45,480 nt of DNA. Source: an uncultured Bacteroidota bacterium (GTDB lineage Bacteria > Bacteroidota > Bacteroidia > Chitinophagales > Chitinophagaceae). Both the position numbers and the translations under genes were made by a program. Below, one piece after another: positions 34,934-43,009 of this stretch (position 1 is the first letter of the stretch; every line of letters starts with the position of its first letter). The notes beneath the pieces are model-generated. The model was given only the letters and a program-made list of their open reading frames with translations, was not told where the DNA came from and searched no databases. The stretch spans positions 1 through 45,480 of the forward strand of contig CAIYUO010000032.1 of NCBI GenBank assembly GCA_903929425.1. Direction: 5' to 3'.

Positions 34934-37105
34934 TTAATAAGTGAAGCGATCTAATACCCATTGAAGGTCAGTTAATTTAGAGGCAATTTTTGTCACTGAA
35001 TTATCTTTATTTGTATTAGGCAAACTTGTCTTCTTTTCTAATTTCAATCTTTCCTCTTTTAATTTATTTATTTTTTCTTCTAATTCATCGGGCGAATCAT
35101 TATCTCCTTTATTTATTTCATCATCTGATTCGGAATAACCCTCGCGTTTAATTTTTTCCAAACCAGTCTCAGTCATTTTATATTCGACTCCTTTTTCAAA
35201 ATCATATGACTCACCATCCCAAGGTTCATTCCATTCATCATACCAATCATTATCATTAGAAATACGATCAATGGTTCCAGTTCTCATTCCTCTATTATTT
35301 ATTTGAACATTAGTTTGAGACCACCCTTTATTGGTAATTTTTATTCTTTTTCCCACTGGTACAGCAATGGTCATAATAATGTGCTGATTTCTGAATTTAT
35401 CCTTTTTATTAATGGCAATACCCCTGTCTAAATATATCAGGCTATCTTGTTGCGTTAAATCAAAATTGATACGACTCGCTAATTCATTGGCGTTTTGCAC
35501 TGATTTTCCATTACTCAACTTTACCACTTTTACTTCAAAACTATCTGTTTTGGATTGTACAATTCTAATGCGTAAGTTTCTAACAAACACTGTGTCATCA
35601 TCAGCAAAACCCTGAAATGGAGCTATTTGAAACCAATGATTTTCATAATATTTCATTTTCGGTGCAGCTGTAATTTCTAAATAATTAACCCCAGGATTCA
35701 TTAAAGCAATTTGTTGTTCGGTTGGTTTATTATGTTTAGAAAAACTGTTGCCAAGACTACTGAAAAAATAGAATATGCAAACCCAACCTAACACCCATAA
35801 AGCAATAAAGCTTGACCTAACCCAAATATTAGATTTTTTATAACCAGCAATTTTTCTAATAATAGCAGTCACAATGGCTAATATAGGAACCCACACAAAA
35901 AATAGTATGGTACCAAATGCAGCCCATGATTGTGCACCATCTTCCAATACAAAACTTTTAAGTGGCAATAATGCTGTTCCTGCTACTCCAATTCCAAATA
36001 AAGCGGCTAATAATGAAATTCCAATAACCCCTAAAAATAAGTAAACAAATACTTTGATAAAAATGGTAATCGCTTTACCAATAAAATATATAAAGCCTTT
36101 TCTTTTTTCAGTGGGTTTATTGCTTGCGTCATTAGCATTGGCCTGATCATTGTTGACATTTTGTTTTTCCTGATTTTTTTTATAAAATTCACTACCCCAG
36201 TTTTGTGCTCTTTTACTAAAACCTTCCATGTCATTTTGAATGGTATTTTTAATACTATTCAAATCCACTTTCTCACCTACCATTTCTAATTTATCGGCAC
36301 TGGTTTTAGCTTCGGGCAATACTAACCATAAAACAATATATACAAATACTGCACCTGGACTAAAAGTGATATCTAAGAAATTAGGAAAATCAGGGGCATC
36401 CCAAAATTGGAACAAATGCAGGTGTCTAAAATTAATTACAAAGCGTATAAATGGTATCAAGAATAAAACCCTGATAATCAAAACTTGCAAACCAAAATAT
36501 TTAGATAACCCTGATGCAACACCACCAATCACTTTATTATCAATGTCTCTAAATAGTCTTTTACGAACACCGCCTACTTCTTTCACTGACGAGCTTGGTA
36601 CTGCGATCCATAAAATTAAATAACCCAAAACATTTACGCCAATTAAAAATATCCATAGGATTCTAACCAATAAAGGTTCGATTCCAAAATAGTTAGCAAT
36701 ACCACTACAAACACCTCCTAATACTTTATTTTGCTCATCACGATACAAACGTTTTGGTCTTGTTGATCCAAAATTATGATGTGAATCGTTCCCTGCGTTA
36801 TAATTGAAATTCGAGGAAGTTGCATTTGCCTCAAACCCATCCTGTGCTTCAAAATCAGCTGGTCGGCCTATGCTTACAATAATTAAATCAATGTCTTCAA
36901 GGGTGATACAAACCGATCCTTTTTTAAGTTTGTCTTCACACAATTCAGCAACGCGACATTCAATGTCATTGATAATTTCATCGCGACCTTCTTCATTTGT
37001 AAAATATACACGTAAGGTTTCAATGTATTGTTTTAATATTTCAAAAGCTTCTTCCTCGATTGGAAGAATGCGACCTTGGAAATTTATATTGATTACTTTT
37101 TTCAT
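34934..37105 (-). CDS. membrane protein with two PspC domains
   Basis: 723 residues from ATG 37105 (MKKVININFQGRILPIEE); an upstream start at 37156 would overlap the PadR 3' end. The N-terminal 100 residues are cytosolic. Two PspC domains follow: KRLYRDEQNKVLGGVCSGIA (from about 117) and KRLFRDIDNKVIGGVASGLS (from about 181), each with its own membrane segment. Two to four further membrane segments lie at about 350-460. The C-terminal third is soluble (a head-like domain resembling those of Bacteroidota PspC fusions), ending in a Lys/Glu coiled coil. A role in envelope-stress sensing with the upstream PadR regulator is inferred from the usual PadR-PspC pairing. Confidence 0.88.
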   Translation of the reverse strand: MKKVININFQGRILPIEEEAFEILKQYIETLRVYFTNEEGRDEIINDIECRVAELCEDKLKKGSVCITLEDIDLIIVSIGRPADFEAQDGFEANATSSNFNYNAGNDSHHNFGSTRPKRLYRDEQNKVLGGVCSGIANYFGIEPLLVRILWIFLIGVNVLGYLILWIAVPSSSVKEVGGVRKRLFRDIDNKVIGGVASGLSKYFGLQVLIIRVLFLIPFIRFVINFRHLHLFQFWDAPDFPNFLDITFSPGAVFVYIVLWLVLPEAKTSADKLEMVGEKVDLNSIKNTIQNDMEGFSKRAQNWGSEFYKKNQEKQNVNNDQANANDASNKPTEKRKGFIYFIGKAITIFIKVFVYLFLGVIGISLLAALFGIGVAGTALLPLKSFVLEDGAQSWAAFGTILFFVWVPILAIVTAIIRKIAGYKKSNIWVRSSFIALWVLGWVCIFYFFSSLGNSFSKHNKPTEQQIALMNPGVNYLEITAAPKMKYYENHWFQIAPFQGFADDDTVFVRNLRIRIVQSKTDSFEVKVVKLSNGKSVQNANELASRINFDLTQQDSLIYLDRGIAINKKDKFRNQHIIMTIAVPVGKRIKITNKGWSQTNVQINNRGMRTGTIDRISNDNDWYDEWNEPWDGESYDFEKGVEYKMTETGLEKIKREGYSESDDEINKGDNDSPDELEEKINKLKEERLKLEKKTSLPNTNKDNSVTKIASKLTDLQWVLDRFTY

Positions 37106-37124
37106 AAAATTAAATTTAGATTGT

Positions 37125-37241
37125 TTAAGAAGCCTGACTCGCTTCGTCATTAACAATAGGGTTATTATTTTGTGTAAGCTGATTCACTGAACTGGTCATT
37201 TCATTCCAGGTTTTTAATAAAACAGTGAATGCTTTATCACC
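37125..37241 (-). pseudogene. displaced C-terminal end of the PadR regulator
   Basis: In the next frame, from the GAGG at 37243-37240, the sequence reads GDKAFTVLLKTWNEMTSSV and onward to TAA at 37127-37125. This is the normal C-terminal helix of a PadR protein. It ends 20 bases before the PspC gene start. One extra G would restore a single frame. Confidence 0.75.
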
Positions 37242-37489
37242 TCTTCAGTTAACACAAAATATTTTCTTGGTGGACCACTCACACTCTCCACCCATCTATA
37301 ATTTAATAATCCTGCATTTTTTAATCGAGTCAATAAAGGATACAAGGTTCCTTCTAGAATATGCAAATTGGCCGTTTTCATTTGTTCGACGATATCACTA
37401 GGATAAACCTCGCCTTTTTGAATGATGGACAATATGCAAAACTCCAATACGCCTTTGCGCATTTGACTTTGTGTGTTTTGTATATCCAT
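37214..37489 (-). CDS. PadR-family transcriptional regulator, 3' end shifted by one base
   Basis: 91 residues in the intact frame from ATG 37489 (MDIQNTQSQMRKGVLEFCIL); ATG 37510 overlaps the -7 element and is unlikely. The winged-helix domain is complete: GEVYPSDIVEQMKTANLHILEGTLYPLLTRLKNAGLLNYRWVE, GPPRKYFVLTEE. After TEE the frame reads VIKHSLFY and stops, whereas the next frame continues as a typical PadR tail. DNA binding may survive; dimerisation would be affected. Its neighbour downstream is the PspC gene, and a perfect palindrome lies at its promoter, so it probably represses its own operon. Confidence 0.85.
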   Translation of the reverse strand: MDIQNTQSQMRKGVLEFCILSIIQKGEVYPSDIVEQMKTANLHILEGTLYPLLTRLKNAGLLNYRWVESVSGPPRKYFVLTEEVIKHSLFY

Positions 37490-37507
37490 GATAATTACTT
37501 TAGAAGA

Positions 37508-37515
37508 CAAAACTA
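37508..37515 (-). promoter_or_regulatory. -7 element of the PadR-PspC operon
   Basis: TAGTTTTG on the minus strand, 18 bases before ATG 37489. The palindromic operator at 37519-37557 covers the -33 position, a layout suited to repression. Confidence 0.6.
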
Positions 37516-37518
37516 AGT

Positions 37519-37557
37519 AAATATTTAGTACTATGCATCACACAGTACTAAATATTT
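37519..37557. promoter_or_regulatory. perfect 14-bp inverted repeat, probable PadR operator
   Basis: AAATATTTAGTACT (37519-37532) and AGTACTAAATATTT (37544-37557), spacer of 11 bases containing ATGCAT. It lies just upstream of the PadR -7 element. PadR proteins typically bind such palindromes at their own promoters. Confidence 0.75.
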
Positions 37558-37574
37558 TATAGTATTATAAAAAT

Positions 37575-37608
37575 AAAAAAACTAACGTACTGTATTACAA
37601 TAAGTTAG
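37575..37608 (-). terminator. probable terminator after the M16 peptidase pair
   Basis: On the minus strand CTAAC pairs with GTTAG, with an inner GTA/TAC, followed by a 7-T run (37581-37575). The stem is short; it lies about 73 bases past the M16 stop. Confidence 0.45.
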
Positions 37609-37680
37609 CTTTAAAAATATTTTTTACTAATGAAATTAATGGATAAAAAGCAACGCTAGGCTTAGCAATTAAGGTTTAAT

Positions 37681-38973
37681 CTAGTAAACTACTAGTTCAT
37701 AAAAGTCATCCTCTTGTAAGTATTTGTTGGCTAGCTCCTGAACTTGTTTAGGTTGAATAGCCCTCACCGTTTCGATGGTATTATAAAAATATTCCTCGGT
37801 TAACCCATTTAATATATAGGACTTCCAACGGCCAATAATTTGGAATGGACCATCTAAGTCGCCTAACAAAGAACCTAACATATAATTTTTGACTAAGTTC
37901 AATTCATCTTTATCCACTAAATCAGTTCTTAAAATAGCCATCTCTTTATACACTTCATCAATAGTCGCCCTGCAAACATCCTTGCCCGCATCGGTACTCA
38001 CTAACCATGCACTTTGCTGAATATGATTTTGTAAATAACTATGTATGCCATAGGTATATCCCTTGTCTTCTCTAATATTACTCATTAAACGAGAACCAAA
38101 AAAGCCCCCAAATATATTATTCAACACTTGTGCTCCTGCAAAATCAGGATGGTGTCGATTGGGGAAATGTCGAGCAATACGAATAGCACCTTGCACTGAA
38201 CTTGGATCATTTACGACACTATATTTTTTTTGTGTAGCAGCAATAATGGGATGAACTGGTTTTTCAATGACGTTTTTATTTAATGGCAAACTTCCAATGT
38301 ATTGATTTAAGATGGATTCTATATTTGACGGAAACTTACCTGCCATAAACACAGTGCATTCACCTTCCTTGTAATACTTATTATAAAAGGAGGTTAGGTC
38401 ATCACGCGTTAACTGATTATATGCCGTTTCACTTGAATATTTACCATAGGGATGATCAATGCCAAATAAATACTCATCAATAAACCGGTTCGCAATAAAA
38501 TCACCTTTTTTTAAATTAAGGGTTAATTGTTGAATTTGATTTTGTTGATAAATAGCAATTTCATTTTCAGGAAATACAGCATCCACTAATATTTCACTCA
38601 CCACCGGAATTACTTTTGTAAAATGTTTGGTTAAACAATGTAAACTTATTGTTGCTGTTTCATTATAACATGACCTATTTAAAAATGCACCATAAAACTC
38701 AAATGCATCATTTACTTCAAAAGCCGACTTATTACTTGTACCATTTTTTAATAAGTAATTGGTAGCGGGCGCTACCCAATTTTTGGTTTCATAACTGTTA
38801 CCAGCTGAAAATACAAGATCCAATAACATTACTTCCTGCGCGCCTCCTTCAAAAGCATAAACTTTCACACCATTATCTAAAGTATATAATTGGTAAGGCT
38901 TTATTTGTATGTCAAAGTCCACAGCGTCTTTAATAAGTGGAGCATTGGTTCGGTCTAATATCATATTTTTCAA
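37681..38973 (-). CDS. M16-family peptidase-like protein without the zinc motif
   Basis: 430 residues with the M16 two-domain layout (LDLVFSAGNSYETKNWVAPATNYLLKNGT in the position of the active site; GFFGSRLMSNIREDKGYTYGIHSYL in the C-terminal half). The HXXEH motif is absent: NYLLK takes its place. The R/Y pair of the second half (RLMSNIREDKGYTYG) is kept, as in non-catalytic M16B partners. It follows the catalytic M16 gene by 35 bases, so the two products probably form a heterodimer. A start at 38964 (second Met) is also possible. Cytoplasmic or periplasmic location is not clear: no signal peptide. Confidence 0.88.
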   Translation of the reverse strand: MKNMILDRTNAPLIKDAVDFDIQIKPYQLYTLDNGVKVYAFEGGAQEVMLLDLVFSAGNSYETKNWVAPATNYLLKNGTSNKSAFEVNDAFEFYGAFLNRSCYNETATISLHCLTKHFTKVIPVVSEILVDAVFPENEIAIYQQNQIQQLTLNLKKGDFIANRFIDEYLFGIDHPYGKYSSETAYNQLTRDDLTSFYNKYYKEGECTVFMAGKFPSNIESILNQYIGSLPLNKNVIEKPVHPIIAATQKKYSVVNDPSSVQGAIRIARHFPNRHHPDFAGAQVLNNIFGGFFGSRLMSNIREDKGYTYGIHSYLQNHIQQSAWLVSTDAGKDVCRATIDEVYKEMAILRTDLVDKDELNLVKNYMLGSLLGDLDGPFQIIGRWKSYILNGLTEEYFYNTIETVRAIQPKQVQELANKYLQEDDFYELVVY

Positions 38974-39008
38974 TTGAGGTCTTGTTGTAAGTGGTTGTTG
39001 TAAAATTA

Positions 39009-40253
39009 TTATGCCCTATTTTTGCTATAATAATATAATGTGTTTCGGTTGGTATCCTCAAATATGGTTTTAGCAGTTGTTTGAATTTTTTGTGGTGTAA
39101 CTGCTTGGTATTTTTCAAGCTCTTCATTCATTAAAGCCGCATCTCCTATGAGTTCATAAAAAGCAAGGCTTTGCGCGCGATTCATAATACTCATATCCTC
39201 AAAGCAAATCATGCTCTCGGTTTTATTAATCACTTTTTGTACTTCTTTTTCATCCAGTATTTCATGCTTCATTTTTTCCACTTCTTCCAAAACCGCTTTC
39301 TCTGCAACGGACATGCTAATGCCTTTCACTAACTTACCAGTTATCACAAACAATCCTGGATCAATGGTACCAAAATGAAAGCAAGATATAGAGGAAAATA
39401 ATTGTCTTACTTTAATTAACTGTTCATATAAACGTGATGATGCACCACCTCCTAATACTTCGGTTAATAAATCTGTTGCATGATAGTTTTCATCAAAACG
39501 ACCACCCATATGCCATGTCATCATTAACATGTCCATAGGCACATCAGCACGAACATCTATACTTCTATTTTTTTCTTGTTTTGGTTCAACAGGTAAATTT
39601 CTTTGATAAGGCTTGCCTGCAGGAATAGGTCCAAACCATTTTTCAGCTAACAATTTCACCTCTTCTGTTTTTACATTTCCTGTAACAACCAAGATGGCAT
39701 TATTAGGTCGATAAAATTGAAAGAAAAAATCTTTTACATCTTCCATAGTAGCTTGCTCCACATGTTCCAAGGAAGCACCAATGGTCATCCAACGATAAGG
39801 ATGTTTGGTATAAGCAAGTGTGCGCATTTTATGCCATGCATCGCCATATGGCTTATTAATGTAATGTTCTTTAAATTCTTCACAAACTACTTTACGCTGT
39901 ACCTCTAAACTTTTGGGACTAAAGGCCAATGATAACATTCTGTCACTTTCTAACCAAAAGGCTGTTTCAATATTTTCAGCTGGTAACTGGCAATAATAGT
40001 TTGTTAGGTCATTGGTTGTATAGGCGTTATTTTCTCCACCGGCTCTTTGTAATGGTTCATCATAATCAGGAATATTAACACTCCCTCCAAACATTAAATG
40101 TTCAAACAAATGCGCAAAGCCCGTTTTATTAGGATGTTCATCCTTTGCACCTACATTGTATAAAATATTTACTACTGCCATAGGTGTTGTTAAGTCTTGA
40201 TGAACTAACACCTTTAAGCCATTTTCTAATTGGAAGCGGTCAAATTGTATCAT
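39009..40253 (-). CDS. M16-family zinc peptidase, catalytic subunit
   Basis: 414 residues from ATG 40253 (MIQFDRFQLENGLKVLVHQD); the longer frame to 40373 crosses the divergent mqnC start and is rejected. Zinc motif H48-LF-E51-H52 in GFAHLFEHLMF, with the third ligand Glu in the VVCEEFKEHY region. It would degrade short peptides, by family analogy. The partner gene downstream lacks the motif. A -7 element TAATTTTG is only 9 bases before the ATG, so the mRNA is nearly leaderless. Confidence 0.93.
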   Translation of the reverse strand: MIQFDRFQLENGLKVLVHQDLTTPMAVVNILYNVGAKDEHPNKTGFAHLFEHLMFGGSVNIPDYDEPLQRAGGENNAYTTNDLTNYYCQLPAENIETAFWLESDRMLSLAFSPKSLEVQRKVVCEEFKEHYINKPYGDAWHKMRTLAYTKHPYRWMTIGASLEHVEQATMEDVKDFFFQFYRPNNAILVVTGNVKTEEVKLLAEKWFGPIPAGKPYQRNLPVEPKQEKNRSIDVRADVPMDMLMMTWHMGGRFDENYHATDLLTEVLGGGASSRLYEQLIKVRQLFSSISCFHFGTIDPGLFVITGKLVKGISMSVAEKAVLEEVEKMKHEILDEKEVQKVINKTESMICFEDMSIMNRAQSLAFYELIGDAALMNEELEKYQAVTPQKIQTTAKTIFEDTNRNTLYYYSKNRA

Positions 40254-40261
40254 AAGGACAT

Positions 40262-40269
40262 CAAAATTA
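40262..40269 (-). promoter_or_regulatory. -7 element of the M16 operon
   Basis: TAATTTTG on the minus strand, 8 bases before the ATG at 40253, implying an almost leaderless transcript. Confidence 0.45.
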
Positions 40270-40340
40270 CTCCTTTTTACACAAGCGCCTACCGAAATTA
40301 TATAAAATAAACTAAGCCTTTTTGCGAACTCTTTAAGCCT

Positions 40341-40348
40341 TAACTTTG
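40341..40348 (+). promoter_or_regulatory. -7 element of mqnC
   Basis: TAACTTTG (TAnnTTTG), 13 bases before ATG 40362, with TTTG at 40321-40324 as a possible -33 element (16-base spacing). Confidence 0.6.
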
Positions 40349-40361
40349 TTATTCTTAAAAG

Positions 40362-41492
40362 ATGTTTATGCAATTAGAAGAATTATATAATAAAGCGTTG
40401 AATTTTGAGTATTTGACAAAGGAAGAAGGCATGTTTTTATTCGAAAATGCCCCTTTAAATGAAATTAGTTTCATTGCCAATGAGTTAAGAAAAAAGCAGG
40501 TTCCTCATGGTAAAGTAACTTGGCAAATTGACCGTAATGTAAATACCACAAATGTTTGTATAGCCAACTGTAAATTCTGTAATTTTTACCGAATTCCTGG
40601 ACATGCTGAAGCTTATATCACGGACATGGACACATACCGCGTAAAAATTAAAGAAACCTTGGAATGGGGTGGCGATCAATTATTATTACAAGGAGGGCAT
40701 CACCCTGAATTAGGACTGAAGTTTTATACCGACATATTCAGTCAAATTAAAAATGAATTCCCAACCATTAAGCTGCACACTCTAGGACCCCCTGAAATTG
40801 CGCATATTGCAAAATTGGAAAAAATGACTCATACTGAGGTGTTAAAAGCTTTAGTAGCAGCTGGCATGGATTCATTACCAGGTGCGGGTGCTGAAATTTT
40901 AGTTGACCGTGTTAGAAAGTTGGTTTCTAACGGTAAGTGTGGTGCAGATGAATGGTTAGACGTGATGGCAGCTGCACATCAATTAAATATTACCTCAAGT
41001 GCAACCATGATGTTTGGACATGTGGAAACGCTAGAAGAAAGATTTATTCATTTAGTTCGTATTCGTGAAACACAGGATAAAAAGCCAAAGGATGCAAATG
41101 GATTTTTAGCATTTATACCATGGACCTTCCAGGATGTAGACACCCTATTAACTAAAATTAGAGGGGTGCATAATTTAACTACTACCGAAGAGTATATTAG
41201 AATGATTGCCATTAGTCGTATCATGTTACCTAATATTAAAAATATCCAAGCTAGTTGGTTAACAGTGGGTAAAGCTACTGCACAGGTTTGTTTAGAATCT
41301 GGTGCCAATGATTTTGGAAGTATTATGTTAGAAGAAAATGTGGTTAGTGCCGCTGGTGCTCCCCACCGTTTTACCTATAAAACCATACAGGAAGCAATTA
41401 AAGAAGCTGGATTTGAGCCTCAATTACGTAATCAACAATACGAATGGCGCGAACTTCCGGCAAATATTCAGGAACAGGTAGTAAATTATTAA
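40362..41492 (+). CDS. mqnC: cyclic dehypoxanthinyl futalosine synthase
   Basis: 376 residues. The radical-SAM cluster is C66-x3-C70-x2-C73 (CIANCKFC). LLQGGHHPELGLKFYTDIF, SLPGAGAEILVDRVR, MMFGHVETLEERF and FIPWTFQ are MqnC rather than MqnE blocks. It cyclises dehypoxanthine futalosine in the futalosine route to menaquinone. An ATG at 40368 is an equally good start. The gene stands alone, divergent from the M16 pair; no other mqn gene is in the window. Confidence 0.92.
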   Translation: MFMQLEELYNKALNFEYLTKEEGMFLFENAPLNEISFIANELRKKQVPHGKVTWQIDRNVNTTNVCIANCKFCNFYRIPGHAEAYITDMDTYRVKIKETLEWGGDQLLLQGGHHPELGLKFYTDIFSQIKNEFPTIKLHTLGPPEIAHIAKLEKMTHTEVLKALVAAGMDSLPGAGAEILVDRVRKLVSNGKCGADEWLDVMAAAHQLNITSSATMMFGHVETLEERFIHLVRIRETQDKKPKDANGFLAFIPWTFQDVDTLLTKIRGVHNLTTTEEYIRMIAISRIMLPNIKNIQASWLTVGKATAQVCLESGANDFGSIMLEENVVSAAGAPHRFTYKTIQEAIKEAGFEPQLRNQQYEWRELPANIQEQVVNY

Positions 41493-41503
41493 CCCACCTG
41501 TAA

Positions 41504-41541
41504 CTTTTAAGTACCAACTTCGTTATACTTATACTTAAAAG
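41504..41541. promoter_or_regulatory. 10-bp inverted repeat upstream of the ECF sigma gene
   Basis: CTTTTAAGTA (41504-41513) and TACTTAAAAG (41532-41541), spacer of 18 bases, ending 12 bases before the sigma-factor ATG. It could be an operator or a leader hairpin; no T run follows, so it is a poor terminator for mqnC. Confidence 0.45.
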
Positions 41542-41553
41542 CTAAAAAAGGGG

Positions 41554-42045
41554 ATGACCGTTCAAGATTATAATAACTGTGTTGATCAATACTCCGATGG
41601 AGTGTACCGTTTTATTGTCAAAAATATTGGCCATGAAGCCGATGCCCAAGATATTGTACAAACGGCATTTGAGAAGTTATGGGTTAATCGCGAAAAGGTC
41701 GAAAGCTTTAAAGCAAAGTCATACCTATTTACCATTGCGTATCATTTAATGATTGATCAAATTCGCAAGGATAAAAAAGAGTCTATTACAAATAACTTCG
41801 AGGAAATAAAGGGGCAAGCACACCCCAACACTAATTCCGAATTAAAGCAAATTTTATTGCGCGCTATTAACGAATTAAATCCGACACAAAAAAGTTTGGT
41901 TTTACTTAAAGATTACGAGGGTTATAGCTATCAGGAAATTGGGGAGATCATGAATTTATCGGAGAGCCAAGTAAAAGTATACCTGCATCGTGCTAGACAA
42001 ATTTTAAAGGGCAAATTAATTCATCTTGAAAAAATGAGCGCCTAA
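41554..42045 (+). CDS. ECF-type sigma-70 family factor
   Basis: 163 residues. Region 2 (GVYRFIVKNIGHEADAQDIVQTAFEKLW, then SYLFTIAYHLMIDQIRKDKK) and region 4 (LNPTQKSLVLLKDYEGYSYQEIGEIMNLSESQVKVYLHRARQ) with a linker and no region 3, as in ECF factors. A purine-rich AAAAAAGGGG precedes the ATG, unusual for Bacteroidota. The stop overlaps the anti-sigma start (TAATG), so the two are coupled. Confidence 0.93.
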   Translation: MTVQDYNNCVDQYSDGVYRFIVKNIGHEADAQDIVQTAFEKLWVNREKVESFKAKSYLFTIAYHLMIDQIRKDKKESITNNFEEIKGQAHPNTNSELKQILLRAINELNPTQKSLVLLKDYEGYSYQEIGEIMNLSESQVKVYLHRARQILKGKLIHLEKMSA

Positions 42046-43004
42046 TGAAAATTAATATCCAAAATATTGACACTTATTTAATGTCCTATATTGACAATGA
42101 ACTTTCATTGGCAGATACAAAGGAGCTTGAAATATTTTTGGAAGCTCATCCAGCCTATGCAAAAGAACTAGCCTTATTAAAGCAAACTATTCTAGAAGCT
42201 GACGAAGTTGTATATGAGGACAAGCAATTATTATACCGTTATAGTGAAATGGAGGCTACACTCCCATCGGCATTTAAAAATCAATTATACCGACAAGAAA
42301 CTAAAGTTGTAGAAGGATTTTTCACTATGACAAAAATAATAAGTATCAGCTCGGTTGCTGCATTGTTTTTATTATTTATAGGGTACCGTTTTTATATTTC
42401 AAATAATGATTTATCGAATACATTCTTTAGTCAATTAAATAAAATGCCATTTAAAAATAGTAATGTGGGCAGTTTAGCAAATACAGCGCAACCTTCAATA
42501 AATGGCAAGTTGGATAAGGATAATGGCGAAGCTTTGATTACTGCTGATAACAATATTATTGCAAGTAAAAATTTAGCGCTTGAAAAAGTACCAAATTTTA
42601 AAATAGTAAATAAAAAACAGATAGTTAGCGATAAACAAAAACAAAGTGATATTGAAGTGTCCAATTTGATTGCGTTTAATTCAAATGAGCAAAATGCCGC
42701 AGGTGGTTCAATTTCCGAAACCAATATTACACCAAACTCCAACACTCCTGAATTAATAAACAAAACAATCGCTGAATTAGAGCCCACCAATAATAATGAA
42801 ACTACCAATGAAAGTTCAAAGCAGGCAATAGCGAATACGAAAACACAATTGGAAGAAAAAGAAAATTATGAAAACATAGATACCGACGACCACGACAGAT
42901 CGGTTTACATAGCAAATTTGGAAATCGATGGCGATAAAATAAGAGGGTTCTCCAGGCGCATCAATGCGATATTTAAAAGAAATAAAAACGACAAGCAAAA
43001 ATAA
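42045..43004 (+). CDS. membrane-anchored anti-sigma-like protein
   Basis: 319 residues. The N-terminal cytosolic part (YLMSYIDNELSLADTKELEIF) resembles the zinc-less anti-sigma domain found with Bacteroidota ECF factors. One membrane segment lies at about 97-117 (IISISSVAALFLLFIGYRFYI). A low-complexity, Asn/Glu/Thr-rich periplasmic region with SSN/NNET stretches follows to about 270, then a basic end (RGFSRRINAIFKRNKNDKQK). Anti-sigma function is inferred from position and topology. It precedes the outer-membrane protein gene by 5 bases. Confidence 0.78.
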   Translation: MKINIQNIDTYLMSYIDNELSLADTKELEIFLEAHPAYAKELALLKQTILEADEVVYEDKQLLYRYSEMEATLPSAFKNQLYRQETKVVEGFFTMTKIISISSVAALFLLFIGYRFYISNNDLSNTFFSQLNKMPFKNSNVGSLANTAQPSINGKLDKDNGEALITADNNIIASKNLALEKVPNFKIVNKKQIVSDKQKQSDIEVSNLIAFNSNEQNAAGGSISETNITPNSNTPELINKTIAELEPTNNNETTNESSKQAIANTKTQLEEKENYENIDTDDHDRSVYIANLEIDGDKIRGFSRRINAIFKRNKNDKQK

Positions 43005-43009
43005 CAATC

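Noticed and set aside
36240..36623. 127-residue open frame on the plus strand opposite the PspC gene
   Set aside because: It is antisense to a well-supported gene, with no family signature or start signals.
37105..37156. Longer start of the PspC gene at 37156
   Set aside because: The added residues come from the PadR tail read in another frame; the conserved start is MKKVININF at 37105.
40254..40373. 40-residue N-terminal extension of the M16 peptidase
   Set aside because: It crosses the -7 element and the divergent mqnC start and has no family similarity.
42431..42808. 125-residue hydrophobic frame opposite the anti-sigma gene
   Set aside because: Shadow of the low-complexity Asn/Glu-rich coding region read in reverse.
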